Positions 1 to 8,822 of a DNA stretch of 64,000 nucleotides are shown here, one piece after another. The translations under genes were made by a program, and so were the position numbers. The notes under the pieces are model-generated. The model saw only the letters and a program-made list of their open reading frames with translations. It did no database searches and was not told where the DNA came from. This DNA is from Planctomycetaceae bacterium (GTDB lineage Bacteria; Planctomycetota; Planctomycetia; Planctomycetales; Planctomycetaceae): positions 1 through 64,000 of the forward strand of contig JAQWSQ010000201.1 in assembly GCA_029243145.1 (NCBI GenBank), given 5' to 3'. Each line of letters opens with the position of its first letter. Within the stretch, counting starts at the first letter, position 1.

Positions 1-311
1 CTCGAAGATTGAGTGTATCGAATCCGTTTTGTCTGTCTTTTCAACAAGCAATACGAATAGAACACAAATCTTCGGGGAGCTTTTTCACGATCCCACAACA
101 AAATACTCAACCCAAACAACTTTCAGGACACCCACTAGTTATCAAAGATCGGTCGCCGTCAGGCGAACCACGAACGCTAACTCTGGTAGAGCGATGTTGG
201 CAAGACGAGTTTGAGCGATGAATATTTTGACGCAAAGACTCGGAGAGACATAAGAAACGCAAAGAGTGAAAGAGGTCGTAGTTGCGTTTGCAAGAACGCA
301 GATAAATAATT

Positions 312-541
312 TGAACCGCAGAGTTCGCTGAGGACGCAGAGAAATATGAGCAAATGATCGCGTTGTTGTAGGCCAACACCTTGTGTCGGCATGTTTGTTT
401 TATGATGTGTGGCTCTCAGAAGTTTGCCAAGAAGAATGAATTCTCATTTCGCATGTTGTTTACGTCTTTCAGAACACAAGCATAGCCCCAGATGAAAGAA
501 GTTGACTCACGCAGAGGCGCGGTGGCGCAGAGGAAAAACAT
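312..541 (+). repeat. Long dispersed repeat, copy 1 (matches 3851-4070)
   Basis: This block is colinear with 3851-4070. The best conserved core is at 452-490, which matches 3979-4017 over about 39 bases with one mismatch. It begins with an ACCGCAGAG...GAGGACGCAGAG unit and ends with a GTTGACTCACGCAGAGGCG unit. Between these the copies diverge by substitutions and small indels, so this is an old duplication or an intergenic element family rather than a recent copy. Confidence 0.75.
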
Positions 542-624
542 ACTACTTACCAAAACCTGGGTAGGCCCGTTTGCTCAGCAAAGAGGGGCCACATCACAAC
601 AGACATCGTCGATTTCGGAGAACA

Positions 625-700
625 CTCATCTTCGCTAATAAACGCTCATCAGTAGAAACTAAACTGATTAGTGAAGATCAGCGTTCATTAGTGTTCTTGA
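625..700 (+). repeat. Second dispersed repeat family, copy 1
   Basis: The segment resembles 3577-3655. Both contain the unit TTAGTGAAGATCAGCGTTCA (here) or its variant with GATCAGTGAAGATTAGCG. In both places the unit lies downstream of a GTTGACTCACGCA-type repeat, so the two families recur in the same order. Confidence 0.55.
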
Positions 701-811
701 GATTGTTGACTTCGTGTGAAACGTTCGGCGAAGATATCTCACATGCTCACGCTGGCGAGAACATAGCTCCCGGATCACAGTATTTCTGTCAGTAATGAGC
801 CACGCCCCCTA

Positions 812-2053
812 CTACTCTTCCTCAGCCACATCGTCGCCTTGTCTCAGGCAGCGGCCGATTTGGCGCACGGCTTGTCGCAGGCGTTGACTGTTCTCCACGA
901 TGGCGAGTCGTAAGTAGCCTTCGCCATCTTCACCGAAGCCACGTCCTGGGCTAACAGCCACGGCTGCTTCGTTGAGCAGTTTCATTGAGAATTCGATGGA
1001 GCCCATCTCGGCCCACGGTTCGGGAATTTTTGCCCAGACAAACATGCCCGCTTTGGGTCGTTCGATTTCCCAACCGAGACGTTCCAAGCCGTCGCAGAGT
1101 GCATCACGGCGTTGTTGATATTCAAGACATAGTTCGTCGATGGCATCGTCACAATGACGCATAGCGACAATGGCGGCAATTTGGATCGGTTGGAACAAGC
1201 CGTAATCGTAGTAGCCTTTAATGGTCGCCAGTGCGCGGACCATTTCGGAATTTCCAGAACAAAAACCAATTCGCCAACCGGCCATGCTGTAACCTTTGGA
1301 CATCGTGGTAAATTCAACGCCGACATCTTTGGCACCGGGAGAAGCCAATAAACTGGGGGCCTTGTAACCTTCAAAACAGATATCGGCGTACGCAAAATCG
1401 CTGATGATCAGAAAGCCGTACTTCTTGGCGAGCTTCACCAATTCGTCATAGAAGCCTTGCTCGATGATTGTCGATGACGGATTGTGGGGAAAATTGACCA
1501 CGACAACTTTGGGAACCGGGAACATGTGCTCGCAAGTGTAGGCAATGTTTTCCAGAAACTTCTCCGGTTCGCGGACATCCAACGCAATTACGTTGCCGGC
1601 AGCCAGCATCACCGCATAAACGTGAATTGGAAATGAAGGTGACGGCACGATGGCAGTATCCCCCGGCCCCATCAGTGCCAGACACATATGCGAGAAACCT
1701 TCTTTTGACCCGATACAGGTCAAAACTTCGGTATCGTGATTGAGTTCGACGCCGAACTTGCGGTCGTACCGTTTGGCGACTTCTTTGCGCAGGTTGGCAA
1801 TTCCTTGGGAGACCGAATAACGATGATTGCGAGGATCTTCGATCGCTTCGGTGATCTTTTCGAGAATCATCGGATGGGGGGGATCGGTGGGATTCCCCAT
1901 GCCGAGATCGATCACGTCGATGTTATCGACGCGCATCTGATGTTTGACTTTGTTGATTTTCCCAAACATATAAGGAGGCAATCGTTTGACACGATCAGCC
2001 ACGGGAATCTTGAAGTTGTCGTCTTCGAACAGACTTTCGGAATCGCTACGCAT
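812..2053 (-). CDS. alaC: Aminotransferase class I/II, AlaC-like
   Basis: 413-residue fold-type I PLP-dependent aminotransferase, likely catalysing glutamate-pyruvate transamination to alanine in the cytoplasm. The whole length resembles AlaC proteins (about 410 residues): an RLPPYMF start region, the MGNPTDPP motif near residue 52, GSKEGFSHM near 115, NFPHNPSS near 187, and the Schiff-base lysine in [16 protein letters not shown] (about Lys253). The family also includes LL-diaminopimelate aminotransferase, which is the main alternative. The ATG start agrees with the family N-terminus. The gene lies downstream of the parvulin gene on the same strand but is separated from it by a strong intrinsic terminator, so it probably has its own promoter. 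No clear terminator follows it. Confidence 0.85.
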   Translation of the reverse strand: MRSDSESLFEDDNFKIPVADRVKRLPPYMFGKINKVKHQMRVDNIDVIDLGMGNPTDPPHPMILEKITEAIEDPRNHRYSVSQGIANLRKEVAKRYDRKFGVELNHDTEVLTCIGSKEGFSHMCLALMGPGDTAIVPSPSFPIHVYAVMLAAGNVIALDVREPEKFLENIAYTCEHMFPVPKVVVVNFPHNPSSTIIEQGFYDELVKLAKKYGFLIISDFAYADICFEGYKAPSLLASPGAKDVGVEFTTMSKGYSMAGWRIGFCSGNSEMVRALATIKGYYDYGLFQPIQIAAIVAMRHCDDAIDELCLEYQQRRDALCDGLERLGWEIERPKAGMFVWAKIPEPWAEMGSIEFSMKLLNEAAVAVSPGRGFGEDGEGYLRLAIVENSQRLRQAVRQIGRCLRQGDDVAEEE

Positions 2054-2199
2054 GATGCTCTTCGTTACCGGCAGGATCAGCCGTCATCAGTGAGGAAGTG
2101 AGAACCGACCGACAAAGGCTTTGTCGATCCGGTTCGGTTAAGTCGTTATTGTAACAATCCCACGTAGACCGGGAAGGTCGCTCTGAGTGCATACCTACG

Positions 2200-2234
2200 A
2201 AAAAAGGCGTTTTGCCGAATTCGACAAAACGCCT
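2200..2234 (-). terminator. Intrinsic terminator of the parvulin gene
   Basis: Read on the minus strand, a 10-base-pair stem (AGGCGTTTTG paired with CAAAACGCCT) closes a short loop and is followed by a run of six T. It sits just after the stop of the SurA-like gene at 2259 and upstream of the AlaC-like start at 2053, so it ends the first transcript. Confidence 0.85.
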
Positions 2235-2258
2235 GGGTCAATGAGTCAATCGGTCCGA

Positions 2259-3314
2259 TCAGCGTTGCTGAGTTGCGGCGGCTGGCCGGACATTGGCGGG
2301 ATTCTGGAACCCCGAAGTTTGCTGAATGTTGGCACCGGTGCTGGTGCGAGTGAGGTAATTATCGACACGAGCTTCGGTTTTCAGTGCCTGGAAGACATCA
2401 GAAACCGCCTGCTGGACTTTTTCCTCGGTGACTTGTTCATAGAGATCGTCTTTGACCTGATTCATGTCGGTCACCACCGGCTCGGTGAAACCTTCGCATT
2501 TCAGGATGACATAGCGTCCGTGATCGACTTCCAATATTCCTGAAACTTGTCCCTCTTTCAATTTGAAGGCCGCGTTTTCGAGAGTTTCGTTCCCCGAGTA
2601 ACGACGAATGTGAGGAATCGTTCCGCCCAAAGATCGGCTGTTGGGCTCGATGGAATATTCCTGAGCGAGTTCGTCGAAGATCTCAGGATTCTTGCGAGCT
2701 TTTTCGTAGGCTTCTTGAGCACGGCGGAAGTTATCGAGCATGATCATGCGTGATTTGACCATTGTGCCATAATCGCGAACGAAGGCTTTCTCCATATCCT
2801 GCTGAGACACTTGGATGTTATCGCCGGCCAGTTTTTTCAGAGCCAGCATCGGCCAAATGATTTCCCGTTGATATTGTTCGGGACTCAAACCACGTTCGGT
2901 GTGCAGCATTTGATACCAGGTTTCGATGGGCATTTTGAATTTCTGGGAAATGCGAGTGATCTCGGCGGTCACTTCCCCTTTGCTGACTTCAAGTCCCTGC
3001 TTTTCGCAGGCTTGTTGGATGATTGTGCGGTTAATCAGATTGTCGAGGATTTCCCCGCCCACTCGCTTCACGCTCTCGTTGGCAACAGCGTCGAAGGTGA
3101 TGTATTGACCGTTAACACGGGCCAGATTTTGATTCATCCGTGATGTACCGGCTTGATCAACGCCCGTTTGAGCGCCCGCTGTTCGTGCGTTGTAAACTTG
3201 GTAGCCGATGCCTCCGGCAATCAAGATGATGGCCGTCCCAAAGACAAGAAATTTGAATTTACCGCCCGATTTATTCTGCGGCATAGCGGGAGTAGATTGT
3301 GGTTGTTCAGTCAT
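2259..3314 (-). CDS. Peptidyl-prolyl cis-trans isomerase, SurA/PpiC type
   Basis: 351-residue parvulin-type foldase, probably acting on exported proteins outside the cytoplasmic membrane. An N-terminal hydrophobic segment at about residues 20-41 acts as a signal anchor. Then comes a SurA-N-like helical region (about 60-190) and a PpiC rotamase domain (about 195-290) with the pattern FDELAQEYSIEP...GGTIPHIRRY...AAFKLKEGQVSGILEVDHGRYVI. The C-terminal tail is low-complexity. The ATG at 3314 is chosen because it directly precedes the anchor. Typical SurA has two parvulin domains; only one is visible here, as in PrsA/PpiC-like proteins. An intrinsic terminator follows at 2200-2234. Confidence 0.85.
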   Translation of the reverse strand: MTEQPQSTPAMPQNKSGGKFKFLVFGTAIILIAGGIGYQVYNARTAGAQTGVDQAGTSRMNQNLARVNGQYITFDAVANESVKRVGGEILDNLINRTIIQQACEKQGLEVSKGEVTAEITRISQKFKMPIETWYQMLHTERGLSPEQYQREIIWPMLALKKLAGDNIQVSQQDMEKAFVRDYGTMVKSRMIMLDNFRRAQEAYEKARKNPEIFDELAQEYSIEPNSRSLGGTIPHIRRYSGNETLENAAFKLKEGQVSGILEVDHGRYVILKCEGFTEPVVTDMNQVKDDLYEQVTEEKVQQAVSDVFQALKTEARVDNYLTRTSTGANIQQTSGFQNPANVRPAAATQQR

Positions 3315-3520
3315 AATGACACTCGTCTCCGTACGATCATTGGATTCAATGCGGGTCCATACGCGCCATCCCTGGCGGTGCCGATTTCTAGATCATCCAA
3401 GAAACGGGGTCAAGACCGGTCAAAATTGCCGGTTTTTGTGGTTTCTTTGGGACTAAGACGCAAACCCGCCAAAACGCAGAAAAAAAATAGACTTTGGGTG
3501 CCACTGCCAAATTGCCCAGC

Positions 3521-3655
3521 AGCGAAAGAAGTTGACTCACGCAAAGGCGCGGCGGCGCAGAGGAAAAGCAATAACATTCATCTTCACTCATCAGATGGAA
3601 TTGAGTCTGATCAGTGAAGATTAGCGTCGATCAGTGTTCCAGAAATTTGAATCAG
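3521..3655 (+). repeat. Dispersed repeats, third partial copy
   Basis: Starts with a GTTGACTCACGCAAAGGCGC unit like those at about 502 and 4027, then continues into the second repeat family (CATCTTCACTCATCAG...GATCAGTGAAGATTAGCG) seen at 625-700. The combination reproduces the order found in the island at 1-811 without the left half of the long block. Confidence 0.6.
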
Positions 3656-3751
3656 GAAAGCAACCCAGCATCGGAACACATAACTCGTGTGACTCTGAAA
3701 GCTTGGGTTTCAGTGTGCTTGAAAATGGCGGGAGGGCGAATAAGTGGGAGG

Positions 3752-3825
3752 GCGACGCTCCTGCGGAGCCGTTGATACGGCGTTGTTGCAAAGAGTGGTT
3801 CGGCAGGAGCCTCACCCTCTCCATC
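3752..3825. repeat. REP-like inverted pair
   Basis: A unit reading GGAGGGCGACGCTCCTGCGG near 3752-3777 is followed about 25 bases later by a unit reading CGGCAGGAGCCTCACCCTC near 3803-3822. The reverse complement of the second matches the first at most positions. The arrangement is that of a palindromic repetitive element able to fold in RNA or single-stranded DNA. Confidence 0.6.
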
Positions 3826-3850
3826 TCTGTTGGAAACGATTTGAAAGAAA

Positions 3851-4070
3851 ATAAACCGCAGAGATCGCTGAGGACGCGGAGAAAAATGAGGAAGAGAACG
3901 CGTTGTTGTTGGTGTGAGCGATTTTGATGTGTGGCTGGGGCTCTTAGGAATATGCAATTCAAACGGAACTTTCATTTCACATGTTGTTTACGTCTTTCAG
4001 AACACAAACATAGCCCCAGTGAATTAAGTTGACTCACGCAGAGGCGCGGAGACGCAGAGAAAAACAATAG
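3851..4070 (+). repeat. Long dispersed repeat, copy 2 (matches 312-541)
   Basis: Colinear with 312-541: ACCGCAGAG...CGCTGAGGACGCGGAG at the left, a GATGTGTGGCT stretch, the conserved 39-base core at 3979-4017, and a final GTTGACTCACGCAGAGGCGC unit. The two copies flank the AlaC/parvulin gene pair in direct orientation. Confidence 0.75.
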
Positions 4071-4196
4071 CGGGTGGCCACGATAGCTCTGCGATCGGAG
4101 TGCAGTAGCCACAAGAGGGTGCGTGCACTTAATAATGTTCGAGCCCATCCGATGTGCTTGCGCACAATGGCTATGAGTCAGTTAAATTACCAAAGG

Positions 4197-5657
4197 TCAG
4201 TGTTCTGTTCCTTCGGCGTCGGCTTCCATTTCGACTGCGTGTGCCGTCGGCGCATCTTCGTCCTGAATGTAGGTTTTCCCTTGGTAAGTCTTCACGACAT
4301 ACAAAAATCCAACGGCTGCCACAAACATGCAGCCTGTGAAGAACCAGTAATAATCGGCCCCCGGCAAGCGACTTGTCCCGTCGCTTTTTTCGATCAACAA
4401 GTTCACGATGGCTGTGAACTCGTTCCCGGCCGCAACCGACAGCAGATACAGCGACATGATGACCGACTTCATGCTGTTGGGAGACTGCGTGTAGGAGAAT
4501 TCGAGACAGGTGATGGAGACCATCACCTCGGCGGCGGTGAGAATGGCGTACGCGAGCACCTGCCAACCGATGCTAGGTGTCTCTCCCGCAGAAATTTGTG
4601 TTTCGATCCAACCACTCACCGAAAACGCGACGACTGCGAGAAACATGCCGATCGCGATTTTTCGGAGTGGTGTCAGGCCGAACGATTTATCAAGAGCGGG
4701 ATAGATGACATACGCGAACAGGGGAACAAACATCAGGATGAAGAAGGGATTGGTTGCCTGAAGTTGTGAAGGGAGCACTTCGATGACTTTCCCGAACAAG
4801 TTTACTTCCAGATCCATATTTTTCGCTTGTAAGACCCAGGCAGACGCCGTTTGATCGAACAGACACCAGAACATCGCCACGAAGGCATAGATTGGCAGAA
4901 GTCTGAGAATCGCGAGCTTACCTTCCCCCGTGAAACAGTCTTTGAAGAGTTCTTTACCGCGTGCTGGAACATGGACGAATGTGTTGCGTCCCATCCAGAA
5001 CACGACAGTCGCAATGGCCATCAAAATTCCAGGGACTCCAAACGCTAACGATGGTCCAGGAGTGAGCCATGCGACGTCTCGCAAGCCTTCTCCAAAGACT
5101 TCGTAAAAGCGTGTTTTATTCAGCAGGATGGGTGTCAGTAACGTCGAAAGAAACGCACCCAAGTTAATGGCCACATAAAACCACCCAAAGATTTTGGGAA
5201 GCAAATGTTTGTTGCGAGTACCAAATTGGTCGCCCACGTGCGCAGAAACACAGGGTTTGATGGCCCCCGTTCCGATGGAAATGAGTGCGAGACCGATTCC
5301 CAGTCCCCAGCGAGTCTCGTCCATTGCCAAGCAAAAATGTCCGAGGCAATAGACAATCGACAACAATAAGATCGTTTTGTATTTTCCGAAGAGCCAATCG
5401 GAAATCAGCGCACCCGCCAGTGGAAAGAAATACGCCGCCACCACAAATGTATGCACCCAGAACCTCGCTTGAGGATCGGACATCGCTTCGACTTCACCAT
5501 CCGCGCCTAGCAGATATTGAGTCATAAAGACGGTCAGAATCGCCTTCATCCCATAGAAACTGAAACGCTCGGCGGCTTCGTTGCCGACAATATAGGGAAT
5601 TCCGGGTGGCATGCCTTCGATATCGAACGGCTTGGTGGCGTGTTTGGTTTCGCTCAT
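4197..5657 (-). CDS. POT/PTR2-family proton-dependent peptide transporter
   Basis: 486-residue multi-pass inner-membrane transporter of the proton-dependent oligopeptide family, expected to import di- and tripeptides. The family signature ExxERFxxYG is present near the N-terminus ([16 protein letters not shown]). About 12-14 hydrophobic helices follow, and the tail is short and acidic. An open frame extends 23 codons further upstream, but the ATG at 5657 is preferred: it overlaps the stop of the prolyl oligopeptidase gene as ATGA, a sign of translational coupling, and gives a normal family N-terminus. Linkage to a secreted peptidase fits a peptide-scavenging operon. Substrate cannot be told from sequence. 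Confidence 0.88.
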   Translation of the reverse strand: MSETKHATKPFDIEGMPPGIPYIVGNEAAERFSFYGMKAILTVFMTQYLLGADGEVEAMSDPQARFWVHTFVVAAYFFPLAGALISDWLFGKYKTILLLSIVYCLGHFCLAMDETRWGLGIGLALISIGTGAIKPCVSAHVGDQFGTRNKHLLPKIFGWFYVAINLGAFLSTLLTPILLNKTRFYEVFGEGLRDVAWLTPGPSLAFGVPGILMAIATVVFWMGRNTFVHVPARGKELFKDCFTGEGKLAILRLLPIYAFVAMFWCLFDQTASAWVLQAKNMDLEVNLFGKVIEVLPSQLQATNPFFILMFVPLFAYVIYPALDKSFGLTPLRKIAIGMFLAVVAFSVSGWIETQISAGETPSIGWQVLAYAILTAAEVMVSITCLEFSYTQSPNSMKSVIMSLYLLSVAAGNEFTAIVNLLIEKSDGTSRLPGADYYWFFTGCMFVAAVGFLYVVKTYQGKTYIQDEDAPTAHAVEMEADAEGTEH

Positions 5658-7852
5658 CGTGTCCCTTTTGTTGTCGTCGTTGTTTCGGGCAGCGTCATGT
5701 CCAGACTCTCCACCAGAAACGACCACTCGTCGGCCACTTCTTCAATGATTTTTGCGGTCGGTTTGCCCGCTCCATGACCGGCTTTTGTTTCGATGCGAAT
5801 CATTACCGGTGCGTTGCCTTGGTGGCATTCCTGCAGTCGTGCGGCGAATTTGAAACTGTGTCCCGGAACGACACGGTCATCCGTATCGGCTGTGGTCACC
5901 ATCGTGGGGGGATACGCCGTTCCCGGTTTCAAATTGTGATACGGCGAATAAGCGTACAACGCTTTGAACTCTTCGGGATCATCGGCCGAGCCGTAATCGT
6001 CGACCCAGAATCGCCCTGCGGTGAATTTGTGAAATCGGAGCATGTCCATCACGCCGACACCCGGCAAGCAGGCACCGAACAAATCGGGACGCTGTGCCAT
6101 CACGGCACCGACGAGTAACCCGCCGTTACTGCGTCCTTGAATGGCCAGTTTGGGTGTCGAAGTGTACTTCTCGGCGATTAACCACTCGGCGGCCGAGATG
6201 AAGTCGTCGAAGACGTTTTGTTTATTGAGTTTCGTGCCGGCTTGATGCCAGGTCTCACCGTATTCACCACCACCTCGCAGATTGGCGACGGCCAGAACAC
6301 CACCCATTTCAAGCCAAGCAGCGCGTGAGATCGAAAAGCCCGGCGTGATGGCAATGTTGAATCCGCCATAACCGTACAGCAGTGTCGGGTTGTTGCCGTC
6401 TTTCTTCAGGCCTTTGCGGTGAGTGAGAAACATCGGAATCTTTGTGCCGTCTTTGCTTTCATAGAAAACCTGTTCGACGACATAGTCGTTGCCATCAAAA
6501 TCGACCACTGCCTGTCGCAACAATTTGCTCTCGCCGGTGGTGATGTCGTACCGATAGATGCTGGGTGGTGTGTCGAAACTGGAGAATGAATAGAAGGTTT
6601 CGGTGTCATTCCGTTTGCCCGAGAACCCAGATGCCGAACCGATGCCGTCAAATTTGACTTCACGAACAAACTGGCCATTCATCGCGAAGACTTTGACCTG
6701 CGAGCGGGCGTCCTTCAGGTATTCGGCGAGAAAATGTCCGCCGACCAGCGAGGTTGAACGCAAGGTCTCCTCGGCTTGCGGAATGATTTCTTTCCAGTGT
6801 TCTTTTTCAGGTTGGCCCGTATCGACGGCGATCACACGGCCGCGCGGAGCATCAACATCGGTCTGAAAGTAAAAGACTCGCCCATCGTTGCCGAGAAACG
6901 AATACTCGTTCTCGAATTGGTCAATCAATTGTGTAAAGCCGGCGAGAGGTTCGGTCAAGTCGCGATAAAAGATTTGATACTTATCGTCGGTCCCTTTCCA
7001 GACAGTCAGCACTAGCCACTGCCCATCGTCGGAGACATCGGTTCCGAATCCCCATTCGGGATGGTCGGGACGTTCGTAGACCATCACATCGTCTGATTGT
7101 GGCGTACCGACGCGATGAAAGTACACCTTTTGATTCAAGTTGAGGTTTTGAAACTCGTCCCCTTCTTTCACTTCGGGATAACGATTGTAGAAAAAGCCTT
7201 GGCTGTCTTTCGTCCACTCGGCACCGCTGAATTTCACCCAATCGAGCGTTTCGTCGAGAATCTTGCCCGCTGCGATCTCAAGAATCTGAAACTTCTTCCA
7301 GTCGGAACCTGCTTCGGACACACCATAGGCGACGTACTTGCCATCATCGCTAAAGTATGTTCCCGAGAGCGACTTCGTGCCGTCTTCGGTCCACGTGTTG
7401 GGATCGATCAATACCTGCGGCTTACCATTCAGAGTGTCCGAAACATACAGCACATACTGATTTTGCAGGCCGTCATTTTTGTAGAAGTAGTAGCGCCCAC
7501 CCTGTTTGAACGGCGAGGAGAACTTTTCGTAATTCCACAACTCGGTCAAACGAGCTTTGATTTGCTCGCGTTCGGGGATGGCGTGCAGATAGCCGAACGT
7601 CTGCTCGTTCTGTTGTTCGACCCAGGTGGCAACTTCTTTTGACTCGCGGACGTCGTCTTCCAACCAACGATAAGGGTCGGCGACTTTCGTGCCGTGATAG
7701 TCGTCAGTCTGATTGCCGGTCTTGGTTTTGGGTGAGTTGAAGGTCGGTTTGTCGGCGGCAGAGGTGGAAAGATTCATACAGAACAGGATCAATAAGGCGT
7801 GTAGGGTTCGCTGTGCGGACCGATGATTAAGTACAGACATGGAGATTCTCAT
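5654..7852 (-). CDS. Prolyl oligopeptidase family serine peptidase (S9A)
   Basis: 732 residues with an N-terminal signal peptide (hydrophobic core about 17-30, ending STSAA), so probably periplasmic or secreted. It cleaves short peptides, typically after proline. The N-terminal half is the seven-bladed propeller region, starting with the family motif DPYRWLED near residue 59. The C-terminal alpha/beta-hydrolase domain carries Ser575 in GRSNGGLL, an Asp in [13 protein letters not shown] (about 657-659) and His693 in AGHGAGK. Length matches the family. ATG at 7852 is used; an in-frame ATG four codons later at 7840 is also possible. Its last codons overlap the start of the peptide transporter, so the two are probably co-transcribed and functionally paired. 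Confidence 0.92.
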   Translation of the reverse strand: MRISMSVLNHRSAQRTLHALLILFCMNLSTSAADKPTFNSPKTKTGNQTDDYHGTKVADPYRWLEDDVRESKEVATWVEQQNEQTFGYLHAIPEREQIKARLTELWNYEKFSSPFKQGGRYYFYKNDGLQNQYVLYVSDTLNGKPQVLIDPNTWTEDGTKSLSGTYFSDDGKYVAYGVSEAGSDWKKFQILEIAAGKILDETLDWVKFSGAEWTKDSQGFFYNRYPEVKEGDEFQNLNLNQKVYFHRVGTPQSDDVMVYERPDHPEWGFGTDVSDDGQWLVLTVWKGTDDKYQIFYRDLTEPLAGFTQLIDQFENEYSFLGNDGRVFYFQTDVDAPRGRVIAVDTGQPEKEHWKEIIPQAEETLRSTSLVGGHFLAEYLKDARSQVKVFAMNGQFVREVKFDGIGSASGFSGKRNDTETFYSFSSFDTPPSIYRYDITTGESKLLRQAVVDFDGNDYVVEQVFYESKDGTKIPMFLTHRKGLKKDGNNPTLLYGYGGFNIAITPGFSISRAAWLEMGGVLAVANLRGGGEYGETWHQAGTKLNKQNVFDDFISAAEWLIAEKYTSTPKLAIQGRSNGGLLVGAVMAQRPDLFGACLPGVGVMDMLRFHKFTAGRFWVDDYGSADDPEEFKALYAYSPYHNLKPGTAYPPTMVTTADTDDRVVPGHSFKFAARLQECHQGNAPVMIRIETKAGHGAGKPTAKIIEEVADEWSFLVESLDMTLPETTTTTKGTR

Positions 7853-7915
7853 CAGATAAATGGGTCTCTGCCATTTAAGCGAGTCCGCGGTGCGGAAGAA
7901 AGAACCGAATCGGTT

Positions 7916-7936
7916 CTCTTTTCAGAATTTGCGCAG
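7916..7936 (+). repeat. Direct repeat, left copy
   Basis: A 21-base segment containing TTTTCAGAATTTGCGCAG recurs at 8636-8656 in the same orientation with one mismatch. The pair brackets the hypothetical gene at 8012-8545. Confidence 0.65.
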
Positions 7937-7954
7937 CATGCCACTCAAGAGAAA

Positions 7955-7995
7955 TTGACGCAAAGGCGCGAAGCCGCCAAGAATCGCAAAGTTTC
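7955..7995 (+). repeat. Dispersed G/A-rich repeat with inverted partner at 8615-8625
   Basis: TTGACGCAAAGGCGCGAAGC belongs to the same repeat family as the units in the islands at 1-811 and 3315-4196. Its first 11 bases (TTGACGCAAAG) occur inverted at 8615-8625, on the other side of the small hypothetical gene. Confidence 0.6.
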
Positions 7996-8011
7996 AAGAA
8001 GGAGTTTCAAT

Positions 8012-8545
8012 TCATTGAGGGGAATAGATTCTTAAATCTCGTTCATTGAATCGTGTGTCGATTCCAAGTGAATTCGCGATTGAAAGTACATAATCCCATT
8101 CATCCAAATTCAATTCACACTGGGGGATCTCAAATTCAAAAGGTGTTCCCAGAGATTTGACAACTTGACCACCTTGAAAAGTTGGATCTTGAACAACCAA
8201 CTCGCGAATCAGTTCTCCTTCTCTGAAGTAAATGAAGTCATAAGAACGATCAGATTCACCGACTGAACATGCAAACAATTCATATTGTAGAGAGAGTAAT
8301 TCCAGTGCTGGCCTTGTTGTCGGCATATGCCAAAGTGTGTAATACCAGTCGTCTGCCAAGAACGTCCAATCATCATTCTCAGTGATAATCGCATAGTGGC
8401 GTAATACAGAATGTTCGTTCGATTGCGTATAAGCGTTGAGATGGAAGTGCTTGAGGAGCGAGCCATCATCGACCGCTCCATTCACCCTGAGACATATGAA
8501 AAAAGGAGAATGCAATTTATCATGAATTATCAATGAGTCTGACAT
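8012..8545 (-). CDS. Hypothetical protein in a repeat-bounded cassette
   Basis: 177 residues, acidic, rich in aromatic residues, with no signal peptide or membrane helix, so probably cytoplasmic. I do not recognise a family. A tryptophan/aspartate-rich stretch (DDWTFLADDWYYTLWHMP, about 57-74) and a C-terminal DEWDYVLSIANSLGIDTRF motif stand out. The ATG start is the first available. The gene is isolated: it sits between a 21-bp direct repeat (7916-7936 and 8636-8656), with inverted 11-mers just inside, so it may have arrived as a cassette. Small acidic lone genes of this kind are sometimes immunity proteins, but nothing in the sequence proves that here. Confidence 0.65.
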   Translation of the reverse strand: MSDSLIIHDKLHSPFFICLRVNGAVDDGSLLKHFHLNAYTQSNEHSVLRHYAIITENDDWTFLADDWYYTLWHMPTTRPALELLSLQYELFACSVGESDRSYDFIYFREGELIRELVVQDPTFQGGQVVKSLGTPFEFEIPQCELNLDEWDYVLSIANSLGIDTRFNERDLRIYSPQ

Positions 8546-8635
8546 TTTGCGATGATTTCGATTGAGGCAGTGGAATCAACAATACTTGCTTCGCGAATCT
8601 TCTGCTCTTTGGGTCTTTGCGTCAAGAACTGACGG

Positions 8636-8656
8636 CTCTTTTCAGAAATTGCGCAG
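8636..8656 (+). repeat. Direct repeat, right copy
   Basis: Matches 7916-7936 at 20 of 21 positions in the same orientation, 720 bases away. It lies upstream of the chosen DUF885 start, inside an open frame that I consider non-coding. Confidence 0.65.
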
Positions 8657-8822
8657 TTCAGTTGGTCGTCGTCTTGAAGTTTTTGTGATGGGAAGCGACG
8701 ATCCAAACACCTTAGATAATATGCCACTCGTGCCGGCATCTCCCTCTGGAGTATCCTGTCGCATCCGATTAGTACCACTCCCGCTTGCTCGCGCAAAGTG
8801 GGCTATGTTTGGAATTGTCCTT

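Larger units (their letters stand above)
1..811. other. Gene-poor repeat island
   Basis: No convincing gene is seen here. The stretch is filled with copies of short G/A-rich dispersed repeats (units like ACGCAGAGGCGCGG and ACCGCAGAG), at about 226-262, 312-352 and 499-541, plus a different repeat at 625-700. Small open frames exist on both strands, but they have no Shine-Dalgarno site and change frame inside the repeats, so they are not called. The left edge could hold the tail of a gene lying outside the window. Confidence 0.6.
3315..4196. other. Gene-poor repeat island
   Basis: No gene is called. The 880 bases contain at least four repeat units: 3521-3655, an inverted pair at 3752-3825, and a 220-bp block at 3851-4070 matching 312-541. 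Translations of this region in several frames give phrases such as EGEAPAEP, which I recognise as translated repeat DNA often seen in planctomycete gene predictions. The promoter of the parvulin gene should lie near 3320-3400, but no clear consensus was found. Confidence 0.6.

Noticed and set aside
9-221. 70-codon frame at the left edge
   Set aside because: Composition changes along its length and it has no ribosome binding site; may be repeat DNA or the tail of something outside.
312-4070. Repeats as a CRISPR array
   Set aside because: Units differ in length and sequence, spacing is irregular, and no cas gene is near.
4074-4769. 231-codon plus-strand frame overlapping the peptide transporter
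   Set aside because: Most of it is antisense to the transporter and its start lies in repeat DNA.
8562-8822. N-terminal 87-codon extension of the DUF885 protein
   Set aside because: It contains repeat DNA (8615-8656) and no family similarity; the signal peptide at 8823 marks the real start.
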